Shown: piece by piece, positions 53,623 through 64,000 of the stretch | How the letters are laid out: every line of letters begins with the position of its first letter | Numbering within the stretch: position 1 is the stretch's first letter | Made by a program: the position numbers and the translations under genes | NCBI GenBank assembly: GCA_963682175.1 | Contig: OY821772.1 | Location: 53,528,925 to 53,592,924 of the forward strand | Reading direction: 5' to 3' | DNA length: 64,000 nt | Source: Triglochin maritima | Lineage: Eukaryota > Streptophyta > Magnoliopsida > Alismatales > Juncaginaceae | Notes under the pieces: model-generated | Databases searched by the model: none | The model's input: only the letters and a program-made list of their open reading frames with translations | What the model was told of the DNA's origin: nothing

Positions 53623-55180
53623 TGTGGGATCGTAATCCTAATTGAGTTTTAATGATGGTTTAGGTGGTGATTAGAAGGAGATGGGTTTGGACGGCTGAGA
53701 TCGAGTGGAGTGGATGGAGGGTTGGGATTGAAGGGAGAAAGATATTTACGGGTGAAGCTCTCTCTCGTCTCTCTCTCTCCCACGTCTCTCTCTGTCCTGG
53801 TTGAGCTCCGGCGAGGGTTTTTGTGCTCCGGCGAGGCGGAGGCGTGCGTCGGGTTTGGGCTGCGCGTGGAGGTGAGTGTTGGTTTCTAAACCATTTCAGC
53901 TTGCTTCGGTTCCCTCCCTCGACCTAACTCGTTTTCTGCGGTTGGGGTTGGTTGGAGAAGGTTGACGGAGGTGGAGTCTTGTTAGTGGAGCGTCGAGAAG
54001 TTGTGATCATTGATCGAGCGCGAGGTTCGTCGACGGATCGGATTTTGGGGAGAAGTGCTCGTGGAAGCGTCGTCGGGGTTCTTCGAAGGTTTCTTCAAAC
54101 CTTCAAGGTATGTCAAACTAGTTGTCGTGGCTCACTTTTGTTGTGTGAGGATTTGGAAGTCGACGGTAGGCCGAAAGGCTCGTCGCAAGCAAACGTGCAG
54201 CAGATTTTACTGTCTGATCGGTCGATCGGTTGGTGCAAACGGTCGACCGTTCTCTATGAGATTTTGGGTCTCTGCCTCCCACCGATCGAACGATGCCCTT
54301 GGGCGGTCGACCGATTGGGCATTTGAGGCAAGTCTGGTTGTTTTCGGTCGAACGAGACCCCTTTGTCGTTCGACCGTGTGCACTGTTGTAGGTCGGTTGG
54401 GCGTTGACCATCTAAACGGTCGACCGCCTGTTTGACTTGTCTGACCGATGACTTAAGTTGGAATAGTAGTTGGGTTCGACCGGTGGTAGTTCGGTCGACC
54501 GGTATTGATGTTGAGCGATGATGGATTCTACTGGTGGAATTCGGTCGACTGAGAGTACTCGGGGGTTCGACCAGTGTTGGAGGTTAAGAGTTGGTGGAAT
54601 TCACTGGTGGTTTTCGGTCGAACGAGTCTCATTTCTCGTTCAACCGTTTGGTCGTTGTGTTCATTGAACCTGGGAGGTGACTTTCTAAACGGTCGACCGG
54701 GCCCTCGACCGGGCCCTGACTTTGGTTCGAACGAACGAGTGTTTGTAGTGGGGATTGGTCGACTGATGGAGTGCCGATTGAGGCAATTGCCCTATAGTTG
54801 TGAGATTCGGTCGACCGGGACTTTTGGTTCGGTCGACCGTTTGTGTCCAGTTTTGCACATTGTAGAGTTTGTCATACGGGGTTTCCTTCTGGAAACTCAT
54901 GCATCGTTGCATGTTTGCTTTTCAGGTCGTGACCGACGTTAGGAGGTGGTGACCGAGGAGAGGAGTGCTGCTATTAGATCTTGCTTTCTCTCATTTTGAG
55001 GTCGGAGTGATTACTTGTATTTATTGTTTAGACTTTTGATGTAACCATACTTTTGAAAATACTCAGATGTATATATATATTATATATGTTGGTGCAGATT
55101 CTTCCTTGTGTTTGAGTAATATCATCTGTTGATTGTTGTTTAGAAAATTTTAAATTTTTCCGCTGTTTGAGGATGTTACA
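53623..55180 (-). mobile_element. Solo LTR (1.56 kb), same family as 9480-11780
   Basis: The segment starts TGTGGGATCG and ends GAGGATGTTACA, and is flanked by a perfect 5-bp repeat TATAT (53618-53622 and 55181-55185), the target duplication of an LTR retrotransposon. In reverse it starts TGTAACATCCTCAAACAGCG, as does the LTR at 9480. No second LTR or internal region is near, so it is a solo LTR formed by recombination. It contains CT-rich sequence at 53755-53800 and a dense set of CGGTCGACCG palindromes at 54215-54845. The open frames across 53952-54942 are explained by this repeat and have no family match. Confidence 0.85.
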
Positions 55181-55185
55181 TATAT

Positions 55186-56500
55186 TTTGTTGAATCGGTT
55201 TGACCTCATCATGGTAAAAAAGGAACCGTGTGTTTTCTTTGATTATGCCAACCATCTAAGTTACATAACAAACAAATAATCATGTCATTTTTTGTTTTTA
55301 TTTGTCATGAAATCGTGAATTGACATGGAATTTGGTTCGTAATGCAACTTCTGTGTGGAATACTTTATTTTGAAATAAATATATTACTCAAAATCGACCA
55401 TGAGTACATGACTTTACCAACAGCACCTAAGAACCGAACCGAACTAATAACGACGATAGGTACCACTCGGTAGCCTTGTTTGGCAGTTTACATACAATGA
55501 TACAATAATTTTCTAATAACGACGTCGAGCGCATCTCGGAAGAATACTTCCCCGACAAATGGGTCTCGAAGAAACAACCCAAGCGTAAGAGTTGATTTAG
55601 CGAGTCGATTTGGTTTGGTGAGCCAATTTGTTCACTGAGTAGTGTCCATAATTGTTGTTGTTTACCTTGAATGTGTGAATTCGGTATTATTGTGAGAAAA
55701 ATAGACATACGATTGACCGGTAGAAGTTTGGGCGACCAATATTGTAGTTTGGCGGACAGCACAAAGTGTCTGGATATTTTCGGTCGACCGGTCGTTCTCA
55801 ATCGGTCGACCGGTCGTTCTCAATCGGTCGACCGTTTCTATGTCTGGATGTCCTGGACAAAGTGTCTGGACACATCGGTCGAGCGGTAGTTCTCAATCGG
55901 TCGACCGGTTGGAGTGTTGTGACATTGCATGGAGTTTTTCGGTCGACCAAAGGTGCATGACGGTCGACCGATGAACCTTCGGTCGACCATTAGGAACAGT
56001 TTTGCCCACGATCTGCACATTCTTTATTCCATTTTTTGGTGCAATTAACACTTATTTTTGGCTTAGTATGTAAAGACAGTTTTGCCCCCCATTGTATAAT
56101 CAATCATCTTTATTATTCTACTTTGCATTTTGAGAGAAAGAAAAAGAGCATCATTGTGGATTCGGTATGAGCAATTTCAATCGGGATTTCTTCGTCGGTT
56201 GGTCAGTGTATTCTGTAAGTCTCTTTTGTCATTCGTTTCTCTATAGTAGATTAAAGTTGTGTCATCCGTGATTTTTCCCGCATTGAGTTTCCACGTTAAA
56301 TTCCTTGTGTCTTGCGTGTTTGCGTGATTTGGCGTTTGTGATTTGCATTATTTGTGTTTCTTTTCTTCCATTGGATTCGTTATTTTGTTCCACTACGTAT
56401 TTTAGGATTGATCTTATTCCCTAACAATAATAAAGTAGCTAGCAATTGTAGTGATCAAGTTTGTTAAGGCAACATAATAATAATAAAGATATTAAATCTT
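55186..56500. other. Intergenic sequence with GGTCGACCG repeat patch
   Basis: No gene recognised. The stretch contains the palindrome cluster at 55775-55995 and purine-rich sequence near 56130. It may be a fragment of another LTR, but no boundaries are visible. Confidence 0.45.
55775..55995. repeat. CGGTCGACCGGTCGTTCTCAAT tandem repeats
   Basis: Two perfect tandem copies of a 22-bp unit, CGGTCGACCGGTCGTTCTCAA plus T, are followed by further spaced GGTCGACC palindromes up to 55990. This patch lies outside the boundaries of the solo LTR at 53623-55180. Confidence 0.75.
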
Positions 56501-56611
56501 TTTTCAAAAAATCATTTTTAGCAAAAATGCATATTTATAATCAATTATTAAACACCCCATAGAATTGAAAAATGTATTTTTCTTAATAATGTGGAAAATC
56601 ATAGTGGTTTG

Positions 56612-57341
56612 TGTTGTAATATTAACAAATATATTCATGTTAAACATATGGTTACATATGTCGAATAAAATACACAACAGGATCCAAACAAAACCAACAA
56701 GCAACGTCATATTTAGGCAACAAACAAACAAGAAAATAGCAATGATCAGAAAGATCTTTTAACCGAGCCGTCGATTTGCGACTTGTCTTGGAGAAAATAT
56801 CGCTCTCACGTATCAGTGTGATGAGTCTAACATTTTTAATTCTCCCAGGATAAAAGGTTCATTCGTCGAACATGCGTACACCGAAGTCGATGAACCACAA
56901 AATCAACTCGTAACCTTGTAAGAATTGATCATCGGAGAGCGCTGGAGATTAGAGGAACAAAATCGCAGGAGCGGTTTTCGGTTTTGAGAGAGAGTAAAAA
57001 GAACGTGTGTATCATGGAGGAAACCGAACGTGATTTATATCCACATTTGTAACCGTCAAAGACTTAAATGCAAAATGCATTTAAATCGATGATAAAAAAT
57101 ATATTTCTGTCACCTCGAAGCCAAAACTTCTAATTCTCTCGTCTTCTCTTTCTTCCAGACAAAAGTCATGGGAAATGAATGTTAAATAAAATTCTCCAAG
57201 ATTCCATGTTCCCCAATGTTGAACTAAAATAGATCGAGAATCTCACTTGTCTCAATAAATAACATCTCAATACAAATAACATCTCAATACTGGATTTTCA
57301 ATTAAGTTCATAAGCCTAAACTCAAATTTAATAGTCCAACA
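56612..57341 (-). mobile_element. Solo LTR of the TGTTGG/CAACA family, second full copy (730 bp)
   Basis: It starts TGTTGTAATATTAAC and ends TAGTCCAACA. Long blocks match 2849-3502, such as GGTTACATATGTCGAATAAA and ACCGAGCCGTCG, plus GTAACCGTCAA-GACTTAA. The flanks GTTTG and TTTTG agree at four of five positions, a possible decayed target duplication. No internal retrotransposon sequence is adjacent. Confidence 0.65.
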
Positions 57342-58312
57342 TTTTGAACTATTCAAACATGCGTTTAATATATGTGATTTTTATTAATTCTGAAAAAAAA
57401 TATTTTTTAAATATATTCCAGGATACAACATACTTCGTTAGGCTGCGAATTTCTACCCATTTAGCTCCGCTTGGCGCTTGATGTTCGAAATGAAACTGCA
57501 AATTCTTTGTAAATGACACACCAATCATCTTGATCTTAATTAAATAACAGGTACATTACTTTCAGAAGAACCATTTTTCTAAACCTTTAAACCAATAATA
57601 GTGATTGAGATTGAAGCATCTGAATGAGATTATAATATATATATCTTGTAAACGTAGGCGTATTTCTATAGGTTCGCTTGAGTTCTACGATTAAAAATTT
57701 ATCACTGCGTTTTCATGGAAGTTTCAGTTGTCTCGATGACTCGAGGTCAGTTATTTTTTTGAAATAAATAAATTATATATAGCTTGATCTTTAAGTTATC
57801 CAATTACATAATATAATGTCTTTTGAAAAGTATAAACCTTTCATATCCTTAATTATAATGACACTTGGCATTGAGGTCAGTTTCAGCGACCCAAAAGTCT
57901 CAAATTGTCATCATCAAAAGGTTATCACAATCATTTTAAGTTTTATTTCCAGAAAGGAACACAATCATTTTCAGTTTTAGTAAGAGGTGGCTAAATGAAA
58001 AGCCATTTTTGGCAAAACATGCCACCACCAACCCACAATCCTGTAAAGTTTTTCCAAACCAATCATTAAGTTCTGACCCTTTTTGGATATCATTTTTGCC
58101 AAAATATTATACCGTAAAACGTGTTTGTTATATCAGAATTTCTAAATATTATGGAATAAATTTAACAAAAACTCCATTTTCAATTGCAACCCTCTTCTTC
58201 CCTTTGACGGCAAGAATTAGTTATAGTTAAGCTGCCCCGCTTGTCGAGATAGGTATAATGTGATCTAATTACACCATTAATTTGATTCTTTTGTTTGGTT
58301 GATAAAATTGAT
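57342..58312. other. AT-rich intergenic sequence
   Basis: No gene or bounded repeat recognised. Confidence 0.5.
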
Positions 58313-58320
58313 TATTGTAA

Positions 58321-59442
58321 GGAAAATTTGTCTATCCATACTCTAAGTTGTCCAACTTCTAGAAAAAAAGTCACATTCTGACATCTTCTGAAAAATATAC
58401 TTATGTTTCTCGTTTTATCCAAAATACTTATGTCTTTAAAAACACTCAAAACTCATCTCTTTCACTCATCTTCTCTCCCTCTCTTTCACCCAACTCTTCC
58501 CCGTCATAATCAAACTCATATGTTTTTGGGAGGGTTGTTTGTGCATATTCGGAAAGTGATTTAGGGGATTTGTATTGGGATTGACTCATTTATGCCTATT
58601 CCGACGGGTCGGTCGGAGGTCCTGCTCCCCGGTGAGCGAGCGACGCTCCACCTAGAAGTCAAGCACAATGTATTTTTGGACTTGGAGATTTATTAGGAAA
58701 TCTAACAGTTTAGATACCAAAAACAGATGTCTTTTGTATTTCCAACGAAGCTCGATCGGAACGATATGAGTTCGATAACATTAGACAGTGTTTTGTGGAG
58801 TGGATTGAATCGATGGAATTCAGACCGATATTCTGTGTTTCTAACGAAGCTCGATGAACTCAATATGAGTTCGACAAGAACTTAATTGTTGTGCTCGATA
58901 GGCTCGAATCCTTTTACATTTGAGCTCGATAAAGCTCCGGCAACAGTTTGTTAAGTTTGTTTTAATTTAATGTTGAGTTTGTTTTTTATGTGTCTGATGG
59001 AGCTCAATAGAATGTGCTCGATCTTTGAGGATGTCTTATGACGAACGGAATTCGAATCGTTTGGGTGTGGAGAACTGTAAACTCGACGAGTTCGATGTGT
59101 GTGTGATATGTTCTCGATAATTTAGATTTTTTGAAAAAAACACGACTTTTCGCCGCACAATTTTTTAGGATGTTTTATAACGAACGAAATTCGAATCGTT
59201 ACGGTGTGGAGAACTCTAATCTCGATGCACTTGATATGTGCGTGATATGAACTATTCATCGTACGATTATTGAGGGCTGAAAGAGAGAGAAAAAGTAAGA
59301 GAGAAAGATAATGGTCTCACACGGTTTAGGTTGAGATTTTTTGGGGAGAAGTGAGAAAATAAATATATTTTTCAAAGAGAGTCAAAATAGAATCTTTTTT
59401 CCGGAAGTTAGATCACTTGGAGCATAAAAAATCAACTTTTCC
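58321..59442. mobile_element. TIR DNA element (1.12 kb), Mutator- or hAT-like
   Basis: An 8-bp direct repeat TATTGTAA flanks it (58313-58320 and 59443-59450). The ends are diverged inverted repeats of about 110 bp: the left begins GGAAAATTTG and includes CCAACTTCTAGAAAAAAAG, CTGAAAAATATACTTATG; the right in reverse begins GGAAAAGTTG and includes CTAACTTCCGGAAAAAAG, TTGAAAAATATATTTAT. The interior has repeated words around GAGTTCGATA and AACGAAGCTCGAT and a GCTCCCCGGTGAGCGAGCG patch that resembles one in the element at 6874. No transposase is seen. Long TIRs favour a Mutator-like origin, the 8-bp repeat fits either group. Confidence 0.65.
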
Positions 59443-59450
59443 TATTGTAA

Positions 59451-62126
59451 TCATTTCTTAATTCAATTACCTACGTAATCCGATTACACTCCTTGAAGGT
59501 AATTGGATTACCTCATTTGATGTCGTAATCCAATTACATAGTAATATAATAAAGTCATTTCGGATTACTCAAACATTGTCACGTAGTCGAAATTATATTT
59601 CGATATTGTCGGAAGTACGGGGAAGCTTCGACCATTTTGGGCATTTATCATATTTATGAAATTACAAATTATTTGGAATTACATTGCAATTTCTGCGTTG
59701 AATTGTAGTATCACCAAATAACGTTATTTCATTACATGTAATCTAACTCATGGAAATGCAATCTAATTATGTGGAAAATGTGCATTCTAGGTCCAGGGCT
59801 ACTACGAAACGCTAACCAAATTATTAGTTTCTTTTCAACCAATTTACACGTCGAACTTAAATATTGCTGCATATCCTAGAGAGGATTGAAAACAAATCCA
59901 CGTTGATAAACTCGAAGTATTATTATGATTTCTAAGATGATATAATGTTGTTTTAATATCAATTTGTTATTAAGCTGAAACCTCACACTTTATTAAAGAG
60001 TATTAGCTTTTGCATCACACAAAATATCATTCTGTTGGCTATATACGGGACCACAAGAAAAACCCTTGGCATTATTTTTTGTTCTGATTTATCTTTCAAT
60101 AATAACGCTAAAACAACTAAAAATCATTCTATACAAATATTAAATAGAACAATAATTTCATTCCTAAAGTGATCGAAAAAACATGTAAATTAAATAAAGC
60201 AAGCTGACTTAGGAGACATGACTAGCTAATTGACTATGTCTCAAAATTCCACACTCCCGCACGTGGATTTTATTGGATTGGTTTAGGACTTCAGGGCCAG
60301 GTAGCCTGCCTGGCTGCCCATGGTTAAATTGTTTGAATCGCTATTATTCTATTAAACATTGAAAGTTGCAGTTGATGATTATGTTTAGAACGTAATACCG
60401 AATTTAAGTTGAACCATACAAGGTTCAAGAAATTAGAAAGATTATAATCCTTAACACAATTGGACTCTTGAATCCAAATAAATGCTATTATATTTCAACA
60501 TTCTGGAGTTATAGAGGGTCATATTTTTAAATTGTGTAATTATGTGGAGTAATTTTTTTTAATCCCTATGCCAGATTCCTGGTAACTGTTATCTATTGCC
60601 ATATCAACAGCGATGTAAAGCATTCTTTAAATTAGTCACTAATATATAAAGCCAGTGTAATTCTGAGTTTATTCATTTTCAAGAGTCTCTTTAGTAAAAC
60701 GCAAAATAAGATACTTTTCACATCACCAATATGCACGTAGTTGTAAATACAGTTTCATCTTGTGAGACGAACATCAATAATTTCAGCTTAAGTCTGTTAG
60801 AAGCAAAACGCCTAATAATAATGCAAACATTATGCATTACATGTCAAACTTTAAAGGTCAACAAATGTGGTTGCATTTATTTTTGTATCAATTGTACGAA
60901 TTTTGGTTTGAAAGCTCGTCATTTGTATAGAAGTGAAATTGAAAAGGCAAACTTCTAATTATTTCAACTAGTTGTTTTCATTTGAAAATGACATGTTTAT
61001 ACAAACAAAAAAGACAAATTTCACATCAATACGAGCGTCGGCAGACACCAACCGTAGAGAAAAAAACCCAAAAAAACAAACGAGATACATCACCGAACAC
61101 AGTCGATTTCAACGAAAACTCTTCATAAATAATTGCAAAAATTGATTTTGATTTCAAGACCCGACAACAAGATTTAAGCATTTTGTTAACCAATTCAAAG
61201 CTTAACGGAATACCACACCACATTACACCCAAAAAAACCCAACAAATCGTTAGAATTTAGAATTTAGCTATAAAACTCATATAATGATAATTTATTAGAT
61301 TATTAGGTAATTATAAAATGGGCTTTGGGTGAACGGTGTACTTAAATCTCCTTGGCAGATTCCAAGTAGATTGGGCCGCGTTGGGCTGCCCAAGTTACAA
61401 TTTCACAAGGAGCCACCCAGACCGGCCCAACTCATGTTCATATTATGGTCGGCTGACTTTCTAATTATATTGCAAAAAAGGGAAGTGTTTTTTAAACTAA
61501 GAACTAGTTGTACTATACAAGCCGATCGAGTATATGGAATTCTTTGTTTTTTTAAATCTATTTGTTTCACTAACACTGCCCTTGAAAAATCCACCTGACA
61601 TAACTAGTTTCTCCATTTCGTTAGAATTGGAGATATGACATCGAATGTCCAAATTAAGTCAACTTGAACTCAAGATTATACCAAACGTTGACAAATTTGG
61701 ACATCCATTGACAAGTACAAAGAAAGACATGTCACCCCCCACTTGAATTAACGGTCTAAACTCCACCCTCTTCCTCTTCCTCCTCCTCCTCCTCACCATT
61801 CAAGGCTGGCATCCACTAAGTTGCACCCCAGAATTCCACTGGACGGGACAGCTTTATCCAATCACTAACACCACTTTACACGGGATCCCACCCCTTAATC
61901 AAACATGCATTATCTTTTTCCTCCTTTTAATTGCACCACCTTTGTATCTTCTCTTCAAGAGGAGAGGAGCAACCAATCCACGTTCACGAATTCATCCCAC
62001 CGCCTTTGGTCTTTGAGAATTCTTGTCGATCTCTTAGACCAATTGGGAGGGGCCGGGAGTTGGACTTGATCTAGATTTGGTTGTTTTTTTTTTCTTTTCT
62101 TAATTGCTCGGTTAATTTTTCGCGAC
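59451..62126. other. Intergenic sequence and LIM-gene promoter
   Basis: 59451-61740 is AT-rich with no recognised gene. 61740-62126 is the likely promoter and leader of the LIM gene, with a CTCCTC-rich tract at about 61768-61797, common in plant 5' regions. No clear TATA box was found. Confidence 0.45.
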
Positions 62127-63674
62127 ATGGCGGCGTTCAGTGGAACTCTTGATAAGTGCACGGCGTGCGACAAGACGGTGTATGTTGTCGACGTTTTGAC
62201 GATCGATGGAGTTCCGTACCACAAGACTTGCTTCAGGTGTAGCCACTGCAATGGGACACTGGCGGTATGTTTTTTTTATATATTTTAATTGTGAGAGATG
62301 TATTGAACTATACATTGATCGTATTGTTTGATTGTTGTTAGATGAGTAATTACTCTTCCATGGATGGTGTTCTTTACTGCAAGCCACACTTTGAGCAACT
62401 CTTCAAGGAGACTGGTACTTTCACTAAGAAGTTCCAATCACGTAAGAATTAATCCTTTAATTTCCGTTAAAATAATTTTTGACTTCTTGTTGAAATAACC
62501 GAATCAATTTAAAGGACTATATATATATATCATTTTCTTCACCTAGAAATTTTCGATCACGGGAATTGTTTATCGAGTATGTCTGCAGTGGGACACTAGG
62601 CTGAAACCCAAGAGAAACAAAATACAAATTATGTTTTCGTATAATGTTAATTCTTACTACATGGCCCCTAACACAATTTTTTTTCAGCTGCAAGATCTGG
62701 AGACAGACCCAATGAACTGGTAAGTTATTTGGCTTTAAAACGCTTGTCAGAAATGTTTCTCTTTAATCCTTAATCTACAAAAATCAGGATAATATATGCC
62801 TAGCTAATTTTCAGGAATCATTTCTCTCTTGAATTGTGCCAGTAGTTTCTTTCAGTTTCAGACAAACTATTTTCTACCAATTAATTTCACCAAGAGGTTT
62901 TGTAACATGCATATAATTGGCTACCCATAGTTAATTTGTTTAATATTAATTAGGAAACCTACAGACTGCAAGGTTCTATAGATTATACAACATGAAGATA
63001 AAAAACAAACAAACTATTAACAGAAGTACACGCTTCAAATCCGTCACAAAAAAGACATTTGATTTTGACGCATTCAACTATTTCTACATGTAAGACATAA
63101 GATTAGTCTAGTTGATAGAGTCCTGATCGATCTTGAAATATGAATCAATACTAAATATCAGAAGCATGTGGTGTCTTTGAATTTGGTCGGAGTAAAGTAA
63201 TCAAGTATACAAAAGAATGATGCTAACATGTGCTTCATATTGCTTGCAATGATTCCAGGCCAGAACTCCAAGCAGGCTCTCCTACCTGTTCAGTGGAACC
63301 CAAGACAAATGTGCCACCTGCAACAAAACAGCATACCCACTAGAAAAGGTTGGTTAATTATGATAATTAATTGTGACCACTTACAACATCAACTAATACA
63401 TCATTAATTATCTCCAACAATCCAGCTCACTGTTGAAGGAGAATCATACCACAAGAAGTGCTTCAAGTGCTCCCATGGAGGCTGTCCTTTGACCACATCC
63501 TCCTATGCTGCATTGGATGGGATCCTCTACTGCAAGCACCACTTTGCTCAGCTTTTCAAGGAGAAGGGCAGCTACAGCCATCTCATTAAGATGGCCTCCA
63601 TAAAGCGATCTGCCGTTGCCGCCCCACCGACGCCTGAGGAGTCGGTCGAGACTCCGGTCGAGCAATCGGCATGA
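62127..63674 (+). CDS. Two-LIM-domain actin-binding protein (WLIM2/PLIM2 class), 5 exons, 202 aa
   Basis: Exons 62127-62264, 62342-62441, 62688-62719, 63259-63348 and 63426-63674 join in phase to 202 codons plus stop. Plant LIM proteins of this kind bundle actin filaments in the cytoplasm and can also be nuclear. LIM1 has Cys11, Cys14, His32, Cys35, Cys38, Cys41, Cys59 and His62, all zinc ligands in place. LIM2 has Cys108, Cys111, His129, Cys132, then Cys135, Cys140, Cys156 and His159 with the plant-specific C-X4-C-X15-C-X2-H second half. The linker is short (residues 80-98). The opening GTLDKCTACDKTVYVVD and the MSNYSSMDGVLYC segment are closest to PLIM2/WLIM2 proteins, not WLIM1. The C-terminal tail is short, ending TPEESVETPVEQSA. 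Whether it is a pollen (PLIM) or widely expressed (WLIM) member cannot be read from the sequence. Confidence 0.94.
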
Positions 63675-64000
63675 GCTGATTAATTACAGACATCTCTTCT
63701 TGGTCTACTCTGTCTTTTTGGTTGCACTTGAATTAGCCCGTTGGAGAGACTTGTACTTGTAGTTTATGTTGTGTTCGGTTTGGTGCCGTTGGTGTTGATG
63801 AAATAAATTAATTAATGTTTGGTTTTAAAATCTACCGACTTCCCTAATCATCAACATCCTTCGAGTATTAATTTGCTTACAATTTTTCTCCTAATATTCG
63901 AATATCTTGCAATTTAAACCCAGAATCTTTTCTGTCATTTTTCCAACCCTTTTAGCCATACAATGGATTGGCTTCATATGAAACGAATTTTAGAACTTCA
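63675..64000 (+). other. 3' region of the LIM gene
   Basis: Probable 3' UTR followed by flank. An AATAAA-type signal (GAAATAAATTAATT) lies at about 63800-63813, about 130 bp after the stop. Nothing else is recognised up to the window end. Confidence 0.5.

Noticed and set aside
53952..54942. Frames of 120-140 codons on both strands
   Set aside because: They cross the CGGTCGACCG repeats of the solo LTR and share no domain with retrotransposon proteins.

Overview
The window is plant nuclear DNA, most likely from a flowering plant and probably a eudicot. It is AT-rich and gene-poor. Its genes carry GT-AG introns and belong to plant families: a remorin, two R2R3-MYB factors, a two-LIM protein, a trans-membrane cytochrome b561 and a DHH1/DDX6-type DEAD-box helicase. 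No prokaryotic, plasmid, phage or organellar gene order is visible.

Layout. 1-12.9 kb is a repeat-rich block: a hAT-like MITE, Tourist-like MITEs, a 654-bp solo LTR, a tRNA-Asp(GUC) gene, a 1.4-kb Mutator-like element with GC-rich fold-back arrays, and a 2.3-kb LTR. 13.1-16.4 kb is a four-exon cytochrome b561 gene with an LTR remnant in intron 1 and a Tourist-like MITE in intron 3. A 72-codon reading frame with a TATA box lies at 17.2 kb on the minus strand. 17.9-20.4 kb is a Mutator-like element holding large minisatellite arrays. 23.2-25.2 kb is a five-exon remorin. 26.4-28.3 kb (minus) is an R2R3-MYB gene. 30.9-38.2 kb (minus) is a nine-exon DEAD-box helicase of the RH6/RH8/RH12 type. A second member of the minisatellite-bearing Mutator-like family starts only 117 bp from its start codon. 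40-46 kb holds MITEs, a truncated Copia element and a broken GRF-zinc-finger gene. 47.0-49.2 kb (minus) is a second R2R3-MYB, resembling LAF1/MYB18. 51-59.5 kb is again mobile DNA: a long fold-back, a 1.56-kb solo LTR with a 5-bp target duplication, a second small LTR and a 1.1-kb TIR element. 62.1-63.7 kb is a five-exon two-LIM-domain gene.

The genes do not form an obvious pathway; they are independent plant genes with separate promoters. For all six multi-exon genes, exon junctions were read by hand and reading phase is kept across every junction. I found no convincing new enzymatic or defence system. The most unusual signal is the two-member Mutator-like family whose internal minisatellite has been amplified separately in each copy and lies in opposite orientation relative to the shared 3' end.
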